Below are positions 52,592-62,055 of a stretch of DNA of 64,000 bases, piece by piece. Position 1 is the first letter of the stretch, and every line of letters begins with the position of its first letter. This stretch comes from Xanthobacter autotrophicus (GTDB lineage: Bacteria; Pseudomonadota; Alphaproteobacteria; Rhizobiales; Xanthobacteraceae). Made by a program: the position numbers and the translations under genes. The notes below the pieces were generated by a model. It was not told the DNA's origin, did not search any database, and saw nothing but the letters and a program-made list of their open reading frames with translations. Location of the stretch: NCBI RefSeq assembly GCF_043194295.1, contig NZ_JBAFVK010000004.1; one strand, written 5' to 3'.

Positions 52592-53335
52592 CTAGCCGAC
52601 CCGCTCCGCCACCATGAAATAGTTCACCGACAGATCCTCGATCAGGTGAAAATCCCCGCTGAACGGCTCATAGGCGAGACCCACTTTCTCCCGCGCGGTG
52701 AAGCCCGCGGCGGCAAGGGTCGCCTCCAGTTCCTCGGGGGTGATGAATTTTTCCCAGCGATGGGTACCCGGCGGCAGCCAGCGCAGCACATATTCCGCCC
52801 CCACGATGGCGAGGGCGAAGCTCTTGGCGGTGCGGTTGAGGGTGGAGAGCACCAGCACGCCGCCGTCCGCCACCAGTTGCCCGGCGGTGCGCACGAACAG
52901 GCTCACATCCGCCACATGCTCCACCACCTCCAGCGCCACCACCACGTCGAAGCGGTCGCCGCGGGAGGCCAGTTCCTCGGCCGTGACCGCCTCGTAATCG
53001 ACGGCAAGTCCGGAGGCCGCCGCATGGGTGCGGGCGATGTCCACATTGCCGGGGGCGGGATCGATGCCGCGCACCTGCCCGCCCATGCGCGCCAAAGGCT
53101 CGCTGAGCAGGCCGCCGCCGCAGCCGATGTCGAGGATGGAAAGACCCTTCAGGGGCCGCAGCGCGCGGGCATCCCGGCTGAAATGGCGCACCAGCGCATC
53201 GCGCAGGAAGGCGAGCCGCGCCGGGTTCATGGCGTGGAGCGGCGCCATCTTGCCCTTCTCGTCCCACCATTGCGCGCCCAGCGCATCGAAGCGGGCGACC
53301 TCGGCCGGATCGACGGTGGCGTTCATCTCGGACAT
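52592..53335 (-). CDS. ubiG: Ubiquinone biosynthesis O-methyltransferase
   Basis: Catalyses both O-methylations in ubiquinone synthesis. The 247-residue protein has the N-terminal VDPAEVARFDALGAQWWDEKG motif, SAM motif I ILDIGCGGGLLSEPL, LEVVEHVADV, and the C-terminal DLSVNYFMVAERV. It is convergent with DUF1178 and about 85 bases from trpS. Confidence 0.96.
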   Translation of the reverse strand: MSEMNATVDPAEVARFDALGAQWWDEKGKMAPLHAMNPARLAFLRDALVRHFSRDARALRPLKGLSILDIGCGGGLLSEPLARMGGQVRGIDPAPGNVDIARTHAAASGLAVDYEAVTAEELASRGDRFDVVVALEVVEHVADVSLFVRTAGQLVADGGVLVLSTLNRTAKSFALAIVGAEYVLRWLPPGTHRWEKFITPEELEATLAAAGFTAREKVGLAYEPFSGDFHLIEDLSVNYFMVAERVG

Positions 53336-53419
53336 GGGGCCTCCTCGGCAGACGCCGTTTCGCCCCCAGCATTAGGCGGGAGGCGTGGAGGGAGCAAGGC
53401 GGCTGTGCGCCGCCCCAGC

Positions 53420-54457
53420 TCAGCCGCGCACCAGGCCGACGATGTCCTTCACCTCGGCGATGGTCTGGTCGGCGATGACGCGGGCGCGGTCAGCGCCGTC
53501 GATCAGGATGGCGTCGATGGCGGCGGGCTCCGCCATCAGCCGCTGCATCTCGGCACCGATGGGGCCGAGCTTCTCCACCGCCAGATCGACCAGCGCCGCC
53601 TTGAAGGCGGAGAACTGGGCGGTGCCGTGGTCCTTCAGCACGTCGGCCTTGGTGCGGTCGGAGAGCGCGGCGAAGATGCCCACGAGGTTGTCCGCCTCGG
53701 GACGGCCCTTGAGGCCCTCTTCCTCGGTAGGCAGAGGCTCGGGATCGGTCTTCGCCTTGCGCACCTTGCCAGCAATGGTGTCGCGGTCGTCAGTCAGGTT
53801 GATGCGGGAGAAGTCGGAAGGGTCCGACTTGGACATCTTCTTGGCCCCGTCGCGCAGGCTCATCACCCGCGTGGCGGGCCCGGCGATCAGCGGCTCGGTA
53901 AGGGGGAAGTAGCCGTCGGCGTGGCCGTGCTCGGCGATGGAGGCCGCGAAGTCCGTGTTGAACTTCTGCGCGATGTCGCGCGTCAGTTCCAGGTGCTGCT
54001 TCTGGTCCTCGCCCACCGGCACGTGGGTCGCGCGATAGAGCAGGATGTCGGCCGCCATGAGGTCGGGATAGGCGAACAGGCCCACCGAGACGTTCTCGCG
54101 GTCCTTGCCGGCCTTCTCCTTGAACTGGGTCATGCGGTTGAGCCAACCCATGCGGGCGACGCAATTGAAGATCCAGGCCAGTTCCGCGTGGCCGGACACC
54201 TGGCTCTGGTTGAACACGATGTGCGCCTTGGGATCGATGCCGCAGGCAATGAAAGCGGCGGTGACCTCACGGATGTGGCGCTTCAGCTCGACCGGGTCCT
54301 GCCAGACGGTGATGGCGTGGAGGTCCACCACGCAATAGATGCACTCGTGGCTCTCCTGCAGTGCCACGAAGCGCTTGATGGCGCCCAGATAATTGCCGAG
54401 ATGCAGATTGCCCGTGGGCTGCACACCGGAAAACACGCGATCCGCGACCGCCGCCAT
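53420..54457 (-). CDS. trpS: Tryptophanyl-tRNA synthetase
   Basis: Class I aminoacyl-tRNA synthetase of 345 aa. The HIGH-like motif is PTGNLHLGNYLGA and the KMSKS motif is KKMSKSDPS. The ATG at 54457 has GGAGGT upstream and starts MAAVADRVFSGVQ. The open frame runs much further up, to 55825, but that part is antisense to murJ and not coding. Confidence 0.97.
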   Translation of the reverse strand: MAAVADRVFSGVQPTGNLHLGNYLGAIKRFVALQESHECIYCVVDLHAITVWQDPVELKRHIREVTAAFIACGIDPKAHIVFNQSQVSGHAELAWIFNCVARMGWLNRMTQFKEKAGKDRENVSVGLFAYPDLMAADILLYRATHVPVGEDQKQHLELTRDIAQKFNTDFAASIAEHGHADGYFPLTEPLIAGPATRVMSLRDGAKKMSKSDPSDFSRINLTDDRDTIAGKVRKAKTDPEPLPTEEEGLKGRPEADNLVGIFAALSDRTKADVLKDHGTAQFSAFKAALVDLAVEKLGPIGAEMQRLMAEPAAIDAILIDGADRARVIADQTIAEVKDIVGLVRG

Positions 54458-54663
54458 GGCGACCTCCAAAAGAGCGGCGCACCGCTCGTAAAAGCCTTGC
54501 GGGGGCGGGACGCGGCGGGGGCTTTCGCCCGGCGCAGCCTTGGCCTTCCCGACCCGCTTGGATGAACCCCGGCGGCCGAAAGCGCGGCCATGTGCGGGGA
54601 GACGATGGGCCGCGTCATGCCACCTGGTGCCCCGCCGCGCAAGGGGCGTCGGGACGGGGCGCC

Positions 54664-56208
54664 TCAGGGCTGCGGCGCCAGCTTCGGCACCAGTGCCTTG
54701 AGCAGCAGGGCGGCGGCGCCATAGACCATGCCGCCGCTGCCGATCAGCCCGCCCAGCCGAACGGCCGCCGCCATCTGCCCCTCCGGCTCCGGCCACAGCG
54801 TCGCGAGCAGTGCGACGCTGCCGCCCATAAGCAGGCTGGCCGCCGCGAGACCCAGTCCGGAGAGCAGCACCGCACGGGAGACCGCGATCGCCCCAGCGCG
54901 CACCAGCAGCCCGCCCAGGACCGCGATGGAGGCGAAGGCCGACAGCGCCGCCGCCGCCGCCGCCACGCGCGGACCTGCGACCTGCCCCAGTCCGAAGGCC
55001 GCGAGCAGGCAGACGGCGAGGGAGCCGAGGGCGACCCGCTCCGCCGTCTTCACGTGGCCGCAGGTGGAGGCGGTGGCGGACAGGATGCGCTCTAGCCCCT
55101 GCGCCGGCAGCGACAGCGCGAGAACCGCCAGAAGCGCACCGGTGAGACGGGCATCCTGCGCATCGAAGCTGCCGCGCTGGAACAGGGTGACGACGATGGG
55201 CTCCGCCAGCACGGCAAGCCCGGTGGCCGCCGGCAAAGCGAAGGCGAGGGCGGCCAGCATGGCGCGGCCCGAGGCCTCCGGAGCGTCGCTCGCCCCTCCA
55301 GAGAGCGCGCTCTTGCGTAGCAGTGCCGGCACCAGAACCGCGCCGGCGCTCGCGCCCACAAGGCCCAGGGGCAGGTCCATGAGGCGCTGGGCATAGTTCA
55401 GCGCCGCCACCGCGCCGGGGCTCGCCGAGACGGCCGCGGCGATGATGATGAGCCGGAACTGGCTGAGGCCCGCGAACAGCAACGCCGGCGCCGCGGCGCG
55501 GATAACCCCCAGCGCCTTCCGCCACGGCCAGCCTCCCTGCGCGTGCGCGCGCCCGGGCGCCGCCGCGCAACCGCGCGCGGCCACCATCATGAGACCGAGC
55601 TGGGAGACCCCCGCTGCCACGGTGGCGGCGGCGATGGCCACGGCGGCGGTGTCGCTCTCCATCAGCCCGCGCAGCAGCAGCACCGCGATGACGGCGAGCA
55701 CGGTGAGGTTCGCTACCACCGGGGCCAGCGCCGGCAACAGCACCCGATAGGCGCCGTTGGCAACGCCCCCATAGATGGCGGCCAGCCCCGCGAACGGCAG
55801 ATAGAGCACTGCCACCCGCCCGCACAGCACCGCCACATCCGCCCGCGCGCCGCCCGGCTCGAAGCCCGGCGCCAGAAGGCGAATGACCTGCGGCATGAAC
55901 AGCGCGGCAAGGAGCGCAAACGCGAGCAGGGTGCCGAACAAAAGCGCCAGAGTCGCCCCCGCGAGCCGGCGCGGGGCGCCCTCCTCCTCGCCCTCGGCAT
56001 GGGCGAGGGCCGGGATGAAGGCGAGGTTGAACGCGCCTTCGGACAGCAACCGCCGCGCCAGCAGCGGCAGCGCAAGGGCCGCCACCAGCGCATCGGCGGT
56101 CGGCCCGGCGCCGAGCACTGCGGCGGTCGCCGCATCCCGCACGAAGCCGAGGACGCGGGAGGACAGCGTCGCTGCCGAGACGATGGAGGTGCGGGCGAGG
56201 AGGGACAT
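54664..56208 (-). CDS. murJ: Lipid II flippase MurJ
   Basis: Polytopic MOP-superfamily protein that moves lipid II across the inner membrane. The 514-residue protein has about 14 hydrophobic segments. Signatures are SSRVLGFVRDAATAAVLG, RLLSEGAFNLAFIPAL, AALNYAQRLMDLPLGLVGAS and TLFQRGSFDAQDA. It lies 206 bases upstream of trpS, the common alphaproteobacterial order. Confidence 0.96.
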   Translation of the reverse strand: MSLLARTSIVSAATLSSRVLGFVRDAATAAVLGAGPTADALVAALALPLLARRLLSEGAFNLAFIPALAHAEGEEEGAPRRLAGATLALLFGTLLAFALLAALFMPQVIRLLAPGFEPGGARADVAVLCGRVAVLYLPFAGLAAIYGGVANGAYRVLLPALAPVVANLTVLAVIAVLLLRGLMESDTAAVAIAAATVAAGVSQLGLMMVAARGCAAAPGRAHAQGGWPWRKALGVIRAAAPALLFAGLSQFRLIIIAAAVSASPGAVAALNYAQRLMDLPLGLVGASAGAVLVPALLRKSALSGGASDAPEASGRAMLAALAFALPAATGLAVLAEPIVVTLFQRGSFDAQDARLTGALLAVLALSLPAQGLERILSATASTCGHVKTAERVALGSLAVCLLAAFGLGQVAGPRVAAAAAALSAFASIAVLGGLLVRAGAIAVSRAVLLSGLGLAAASLLMGGSVALLATLWPEPEGQMAAAVRLGGLIGSGGMVYGAAALLLKALVPKLAPQP

Positions 56209-56313
56209 GGTGGGTGGGGCTCCACCGCGTCTTATGTCAACGCCTCGCCGACATGTCGATGGCGCCGGCGCTGGCCGTCACGCGCGGTGGGAGGGCTGAC
56301 AGCGGGAGACACG

Positions 56314-56352
56314 CCCTTGTTGCCGAGGGCCTTTGGCCCTAGGCAACAAGGG
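56314..56352. repeat. Long hairpin between murJ and the 56391 gene
   Basis: CCCTTGTTGCCGAGGGCC and GGCCCTAGGCAACAAGGG pair over 18 bases with one mismatch around a TTT loop. No U-tract follows on either strand. A further GGCAACA copy lies at 56362. Confidence 0.7.
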
Positions 56353-56390
56353 CAGGGACGAGGCAACAGGGGGACACTCTCCCCCCTCTC

Positions 56391-58580
56391 TTATTCGACG
56401 GTCCAGAGGCTGGCGAACTGCAAGGCCGTCTTCCACCGGGACAGGCTGGCCGCTTCATCGCACCCAAAGACCCGGGGCTCGCGCACCATCTGAAACTCGC
56501 TGTCGGCCAATCGGGAAAAAACGAAGCAGAAGCTCCGGTATTCGCCAAGCACTTGATTGCGCAGACGGATATCCAGCTTGACCAGACCCGCCTCAAGCGA
56601 GCGCCCTTTCCAGTTGGCCGTGCCGTACTCGAATATCTCGGTGTTGATGGAGAAGACCTCCCAGCGATCCTTTCTGCGTTCGGCCAGCCAATCGAAGAAC
56701 GGCACGAACTGTAGGCCGGGGGAGTCCAGCTTCCCATCGATCCCCAGCTTGACGTCGTTGGCGATCAGGGTGGTTGCAGCCTGGGCCTGGCGGCCATGCT
56801 TGGCGCGCAGAGCCGCCTGCATGCCCGCCTTCGTCTTCGCTTCGTCGGCCTCCCGCAACGCGGCGACTGACGCATTTTCCGCCAGCGCGCGGCGCAGCTC
56901 GTAGGCCTGCCGGTCGGCGGCCGCCTGCTCGGCGGTCAGACGCTGGCTGGCATCGGCCAGAACGCCCGGATCGACCCACAAGGCGGAGACCTGGAACGGC
57001 GTGCCGTCCCGCTTCAGCGCGGCGGCAAGGCCCTTGAGGCCGGCCGCGTCGGCATAGATGGCGGCGCACTGGGCACGCTTGACGCCGGCAAACGCCGTGT
57101 CGAGCGAGACGAAATTCAGCTTCGGAGGAGCGCTGATTTCGGCGGCGACCTGAGGCTGCCAATCCCGAAGCACCTTCTGGTGCGCCTCCCGCTGCTCCTC
57201 CACGACGACGCAGACGGTGCCCGAAATATTGTTCACGACCAGCAGTCCGAAGCCCTCGCGGGATTGCTGCTCTATTGCCTCCAGGCGACGGCCGGCATCG
57301 CCGCTTTGCGCGGCCATGTCGGTACCCGACAAAGTCATCAACGGCGCGTAGGCGCCGATCTCGACCTGCTTGAGCAAGGCAAACACATAGACCTGATCTT
57401 CACGGAACAGGGCCGCGCGGCGGATCATGATCACGTCATAAGTTTGCAGGCGATCGGCGACGCACGGCGTCGGTTCGATCAGGATGGCCTCGAGCGCCAT
57501 GGGCGAGAGGGCGCGCCGGGCGAGGGTCACATCCGGCACATCCACGCTCTTCTGAAACAGGCAGACGGAGGCCGTCTTTTTCTCAAAGACGATATCACCC
57601 TTGAGGTTTTTCAGAACGTGAGGCGCGGTGCTTGAAGCGTTATAGGCAAAGATGACGTCGTCCACGCTGCCTTCCAGCAGGAAACGGTTCTTCTCCGTAA
57701 GGGCGTTCGCGAGCGCCGCGCCATCCTTCCCGTTGGTCGTGATGCCCGTCGCCGTGCCGCCGGACCCAACGGGCAGCGAGCCCTGAGCCGCGGCGACCGA
57801 AGGCGCCGCGAGAAAGGCGTTCCGCAGTCCCGCCTGCCGGATGGCCAGATCGACCTGTGCGCTCAAAGGCTTCAGCTGATCAAGATTGGGCCGGGTCGCC
57901 TGTTCGTCGAGCCCCTTCACGAGATCAAGGAAGCGTTCCGTCGTGGACGCGGTCGGGTTCTGGGCGATCTCGGCCAAAAGGAAGCGCTTCTGCCGATCGG
58001 CAAGCTCGATGGCATCCACCAGATTGCGCGCGTTCTCCACCCGGCGTACTTCCGCCCGCTGCGCGGCGAAATCCGAAAAGGCACTGTCCTTCTGAACCAG
58101 CTGGCTCAGGCTCAGCGTCTGCTTCTCTATGGCGGCCGGGTCGCCATCCCTCACCACACGCCCCAGACCGCTCAAGGCCTCGACATATTTGAGCATGTTG
58201 GGGTGCGAGGGATTTGCCTTGAGGAAGTCGGACACCTCGGTGATGAGCTGCTCGGCTGGCGGTGAGACCCGGGCGAGCGCGGCTTCCCGCTGCCGCGCTG
58301 CGGCTTCCGCAGCCTGCCGCTTGTCCTCCGCCTTCTTTTCAGCCGCCTGACGCCCCTGCTCGGCCTTGCGTTCCCGTTCGGCGGCGGCGGCGCGGTTCTG
58401 CTGGGCGCGCGCTGCGGCGCGATCCTCCTGATCGCGATACTGCTGGTGACGCTGCATCTGGATGGCGTGATCGAGCACCTGATTCATGATGCCGAGCTGC
58501 GCCCGCGCGGTTGAAACCGACGCCAGAACAAACATCGCCACGACCACGCACCCGCCCGCCAAGGCCCTGCGACCCGTCAT
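56391..58580 (-). CDS. Unrecognised secreted protein, 729 aa
   Basis: The N-terminus (RALAGGCVVVAMFVLASVSTARA-Q) is a signal peptide. Residues about 35-105 form a charged Ala/Arg/Glu/Lys-rich coiled coil (DQEDRAAARAQQNRAAAAE). Helical parts follow to about 250, then a mixed central region with cysteines (SVCLFQKSVDVP, EPTPCVADRL, GTVCVVVEEQ, AQCAAIYADA). A second charged helix lies near 555-610, and a C-terminal domain follows with FVPFFDWLAERRKDRWEVFS and RSFCFVFSRLADSEFQMV. I do not recognise a family. The final 130 residues look like a conserved domain. Codon use is slightly less GC-rich than its neighbours. It sits alone between murJ and ftsH. Confidence 0.8.
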   Translation of the reverse strand: MTGRRALAGGCVVVAMFVLASVSTARAQLGIMNQVLDHAIQMQRHQQYRDQEDRAAARAQQNRAAAAERERKAEQGRQAAEKKAEDKRQAAEAAARQREAALARVSPPAEQLITEVSDFLKANPSHPNMLKYVEALSGLGRVVRDGDPAAIEKQTLSLSQLVQKDSAFSDFAAQRAEVRRVENARNLVDAIELADRQKRFLLAEIAQNPTASTTERFLDLVKGLDEQATRPNLDQLKPLSAQVDLAIRQAGLRNAFLAAPSVAAAQGSLPVGSGGTATGITTNGKDGAALANALTEKNRFLLEGSVDDVIFAYNASSTAPHVLKNLKGDIVFEKKTASVCLFQKSVDVPDVTLARRALSPMALEAILIEPTPCVADRLQTYDVIMIRRAALFREDQVYVFALLKQVEIGAYAPLMTLSGTDMAAQSGDAGRRLEAIEQQSREGFGLLVVNNISGTVCVVVEEQREAHQKVLRDWQPQVAAEISAPPKLNFVSLDTAFAGVKRAQCAAIYADAAGLKGLAAALKRDGTPFQVSALWVDPGVLADASQRLTAEQAAADRQAYELRRALAENASVAALREADEAKTKAGMQAALRAKHGRQAQAATTLIANDVKLGIDGKLDSPGLQFVPFFDWLAERRKDRWEVFSINTEIFEYGTANWKGRSLEAGLVKLDIRLRNQVLGEYRSFCFVFSRLADSEFQMVREPRVFGCDEAASLSRWKTALQFASLWTVE

Positions 58581-58770
58581 CCCCGCCTCCGCCCAAACCC
58601 CGCTCGAGTATTAGGGTTCAAGCTTAAGCTATACAACAGATGCACGGTATGGGGCGGCACTACAACCTATGTCGCAGCGGACCGGCAGCCCCAACGACGG
58701 GAGCCTCATCACACTCATCACATGGCTCCTCATCACAAGGCCTCCCGGAACCAGGTCCCCGCCTTCACAA

Positions 58771-58797
58771 ACAAAAATGCCCGCCGAAGCGGGCATT
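58771..58797 (-). terminator. Terminator of ftsH
   Basis: On the minus strand AATGCCCGC-ttcg-GCGGGCATT is a perfect 9-pair stem with a UUCG loop, followed by TTTGTTT, about 75 bases after the ftsH stop. Confidence 0.9.
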
Positions 58798-58872
58798 CCT
58801 GAATGAAGCGGCATCCTAGCCAACAGAGGCCAAGCGAGCCTTGAGAAGTTCACGCCTTGACGGAACCAGCCT

Positions 58873-60795
58873 TCAGGCCTGGGGCTGAGGCTCGATGGAG
58901 CCGCCCGCACCGCCCTGGCGCGGACGCTTGGTGGTGGGAATGGCCGAGCCACGCGGGTTCGAAGGTTCGATCACGCTTTCCCGGTTCGGCGTCTTGCCGT
59001 CCAGAAGGTCGATGATCTCGTCGCCCGAGAGCGTCTCGTATTCCAGCAGACCGCGCGCCAGGGTCTCAAGGTCCTGCTGGTGCTCGGTGAGGATGCGCTT
59101 GGCCTCCGCATGGCCCTCGTCCACAAGGCGGCGCACCTCGCGGTCGATGGTCTGGGCGGTGGCCTCGGACACGTTCTGCTGGCGCGACACCGACATGCCG
59201 AGGAAGACCTCGTCCTGGTTGTCGCCATAGGCCACTGCACCCAGATCCGCCGAGAAGCCCCAGCGCGTCACCATCATCTTCGCGAGGCGGGTGGCCTGCT
59301 CGATGTCGGAGGCTGCGCCGGACGTGACCTTGTCATGGCCGAAGATCAGCTCTTCCGCCACGCGCCCACCCATCATGATGGCAAGGCGAGAGGTCATCTG
59401 CTCGTAGGACATGGACAGCTTGTCCCGCTCGGGCAACTGCATGACCATGCCCAGCGCGCGGCCGCGGGGAATGATGGTGGCCTTGTGCACCGGATCGGTG
59501 GCCGGCACGTTCAGGGCCACGATGGCATGGCCGCCCTCGTGATAGGCGGTCAGCATCTTCTCTTCCTCGGTCATGACGAGCGAGCGGCGTTCCGCGCCCA
59601 TCATCACCTTGTCCTTGGAGTCCTCGAACTCGGCCATGGTGACCATGCGCTTGTTGCGCCGGGCCGCCATCAGCGCCGCCTCGTTGCAGAGGTTGGCGAG
59701 GTCCGCGCCAGAAAAGCCGGGGGTGCCACGGGCGATGGTCTTGAGGTTCACGTCCGGGGCGACCGGGATCTTGCGGGCGTGCACCTTCAGGATCTGCTCG
59801 CGGCCCACCACGTCCGGGTTGGGCACGATGACCTGGCGGTCGAAACGGCCGGGACGCAGCAGCGCAGGGTCGAGCACGTCGGGACGGTTAGTGGCGGCGA
59901 TGAGGATGATGCCCTCGTTCGCCTCGAAGCCGTCCATCTCCACCAGCAGTTGGTTGAGGGTCTGCTCGCGCTCGTCATTACCACCACCGAGGCCGGCGCC
60001 GCGGTGGCGACCCACCGCGTCGATCTCGTCGATGAAGATGATGCAGGGGGCGTTCTTCTTTGCCTGCTCGAACATGTCGCGCACGCGGCTGGCGCCGACA
60101 CCCACGAACATCTCCACGAAGTCGGAGCCCGAGATGGTAAAGAACGGCACGTTGGCTTCACCGGCGATGGCGCGGGCGAGCAGCGTCTTGCCGGTGCCGG
60201 GAGGGCCAACCAGCAGCACGCCACGCGGGATGCGGCCACCGAGGCGCTGGAACTTCTGCGGATCGCGCAGGAAGTCCACGATCTCGGTAAGGTCGCTCTT
60301 GGCCTCGTCGATGCCGGCCACGTCGTCGAAGGTGACGCGGCCGTGCGCCTCGGTGAGCAGCTTGGCGCGGCTCTTGCCGAAGCCCATGGCCTTGCCGCCC
60401 GCACCCTGCATCTGGCGCGACAGGAAGATCCACACGCCGATCAGGGCCAGGAACGGCAGCCAGGACACGAGCAGGCTCACGAACCACGGCACGTTGTCCG
60501 ACGGCGGACGCGCGGTGATCTGCACGCCCTTGCCGTAGAGGCGCTGGATCAGCGAGGGGTCGTTGGGCGCATAGGTCTGGAAGCTGCCGGACCGGTCGGA
60601 GAAGGTGCCGGTGATGTTGGGCCCCTCAATCACGACCTCGCGCACCTTGCCGGCGTCGACGTCGCTGAGGAGCTGCGAAAAGGAGATCTCGTTCGCGTTG
60701 GTGCGCTGCCCCGGGCTGTTGAACAGCGAGAACAGGGCGAGAAGCAGCAGGACGATGATCACCCAAAGGGCGAAATTGCGTAGATTGGCGTTCAT
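58873..60795 (-). CDS. ftsH: ATP-dependent zinc metalloprotease FtsH
   Basis: Membrane AAA+ protease that degrades unstable and membrane proteins. The 640-residue protein has two N-terminal helices (about 6-24 and 103-125) flanking a periplasmic domain. Walker A is GPPGTGKT (197-204) and Walker B is IIFIDEIDA. The SRH is ATNRPDVLDPALLRPGRFDR, and the zinc site is HEGGH (419-423). The C-terminal tail is basic and Gly/Pro-rich. It follows tilS by about 115 bases on the same strand. Confidence 0.98.
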   Translation of the reverse strand: MNANLRNFALWVIIVLLLLALFSLFNSPGQRTNANEISFSQLLSDVDAGKVREVVIEGPNITGTFSDRSGSFQTYAPNDPSLIQRLYGKGVQITARPPSDNVPWFVSLLVSWLPFLALIGVWIFLSRQMQGAGGKAMGFGKSRAKLLTEAHGRVTFDDVAGIDEAKSDLTEIVDFLRDPQKFQRLGGRIPRGVLLVGPPGTGKTLLARAIAGEANVPFFTISGSDFVEMFVGVGASRVRDMFEQAKKNAPCIIFIDEIDAVGRHRGAGLGGGNDEREQTLNQLLVEMDGFEANEGIILIAATNRPDVLDPALLRPGRFDRQVIVPNPDVVGREQILKVHARKIPVAPDVNLKTIARGTPGFSGADLANLCNEAALMAARRNKRMVTMAEFEDSKDKVMMGAERRSLVMTEEEKMLTAYHEGGHAIVALNVPATDPVHKATIIPRGRALGMVMQLPERDKLSMSYEQMTSRLAIMMGGRVAEELIFGHDKVTSGAASDIEQATRLAKMMVTRWGFSADLGAVAYGDNQDEVFLGMSVSRQQNVSEATAQTIDREVRRLVDEGHAEAKRILTEHQQDLETLARGLLEYETLSGDEIIDLLDGKTPNRESVIEPSNPRGSAIPTTKRPRQGGAGGSIEPQPQA

Positions 60796-60909
60796 AGAAC
60801 CCTCGTGGGGACAGACAGGGCCAGCCGTTTCGACGCCTTACCGTACGGAAGGAATGCCTCCGAACTGGACCGCCGTCAGTGGGGCCTCCCGCACCGTCCA
60901 CTGCCTAAT

Positions 60910-62049
60910 CTAGGAGCGAGGCCCCTTTTTGCCAAGGACGACAGGCCCAACGACTGGTGAATTCGGTGCGATGGGGCCGCTTTCTCGTCGAGGCGGCGCG
61001 GCCGAGACGTGCAGCGCCTCTCTTCCCAGGCTCACCAGGGCTCCCGCGAGGGTGCGGCGAAATGGTGCAGACGGCGCCGGCGCGGCAGCTTTCAGCGCCT
61101 CGAACAGGGCTTCCAGTTTGGCCAGCTCCACCGGGCCTTCCGTCCCCACCTGATGGATGGCGCGGCCCAGCAGGCGCAAAGCGATCTCATCCGGCAGGGC
61201 GGCGAAGGCGCGGGCGTCGAGGCAGACGGTATCAGGGCGCCCTTCCGCTCCGAGGCGGCGGATGGCGGCCTCGGCCGCGTCGGTGGCTGCCTCAAGCGCC
61301 TGGTCCGCACGCGCGATTCGCCGCGCCAGCACGGCGAGGCGGCGGGCATCGAGCCCCTCCCCCGCCAGAGCCTGCGCCATGGCGCGCAGGCGCGGCCGGG
61401 CAAAGCGCAGATCGTTGTTGCTGGGATCACGCACGAACGCAACGCCGGCTGCCTCCAGCGTCGCCACCAGGCGGGCCTTAGGCGTGTCGAGAAAGGGGCG
61501 CAGCAGCGCAAGGCCATGGCGCGCCGCATCGCCGCGCATGCCCGAAAGGCCGGAGAAGCCCGAGCCGCGCGCCAGACGGAACAGCACCGTCTCCGCCTGG
61601 TCATCGCGGGTGTGGGCGAGGGCGAGGGCGGTGGCTCCGGCCTTGCGCGCGGCATCCGCCAACAGGCCGTAGCGCGCCTCCCGCGCCGCCTCCTGGATGC
61701 CGTGGGCGGGCTTCGAGCCACGCCAGACCAGGATGTGGTGGGGCACGCCAATCTTGGAGGCGAAGGCGCCGACGGCCTCGGCCTCCCGTGCGGCTTCCGC
61801 CCGCAGGCCGTGGTCCACCGTGGCAGCGATGAGCTGCGGTCCGTCTACACGCCCGGCGCGCCAACGCGCGGCCAAATGAAGCAAAGCGATGGAATCAGGC
61901 CCGCCGGAGACGGCGATCAGGATGCGATGATGACGTGGGAAGGCGGCGAACAGGGTGTCGAGCGCACCGTCCTCGAGGGGGCCGCCGGGGCCGGCCGCCT
62001 GGGGATCAAACGCCCCGTCGGGCATCGCCGCTCCGCCGCCGCTGCTCAT
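60910..62049 (-). CDS. tilS: tRNA(Ile)-lysidine synthetase
   Basis: Modifies C34 of tRNA-Ile2 to lysidine so it reads AUA. The N-type PP-loop is AVSGGPDSIAL (SGGPDS 48-53). The family motif HTRDDQAETVLFRL and DPSNNDLRFARPRLR follow. The 379-residue length is moderate; the C-terminal domain is short. It starts 6 bases after cpoB ends, in the tol-pal run. Confidence 0.95.
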   Translation of the reverse strand: MSSGGGAAMPDGAFDPQAAGPGGPLEDGALDTLFAAFPRHHRILIAVSGGPDSIALLHLAARWRAGRVDGPQLIAATVDHGLRAEAAREAEAVGAFASKIGVPHHILVWRGSKPAHGIQEAAREARYGLLADAARKAGATALALAHTRDDQAETVLFRLARGSGFSGLSGMRGDAARHGLALLRPFLDTPKARLVATLEAAGVAFVRDPSNNDLRFARPRLRAMAQALAGEGLDARRLAVLARRIARADQALEAATDAAEAAIRRLGAEGRPDTVCLDARAFAALPDEIALRLLGRAIHQVGTEGPVELAKLEALFEALKAAAPAPSAPFRRTLAGALVSLGREALHVSAAPPRRESGPIAPNSPVVGPVVLGKKGPRS

Positions 62050-62055
62050 TCGGCC

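Noticed and set aside
52646..54565. 639-codon plus-strand open frame over ubiG and trpS
   Set aside because: Antisense to two well-supported genes.
54458..55825. Upstream extension of the trpS frame as a fused domain
   Set aside because: It runs antisense-like through murJ in another frame, is Arg/Gly-rich and unstructured, and trpS has its own GGAGGT site and family start.
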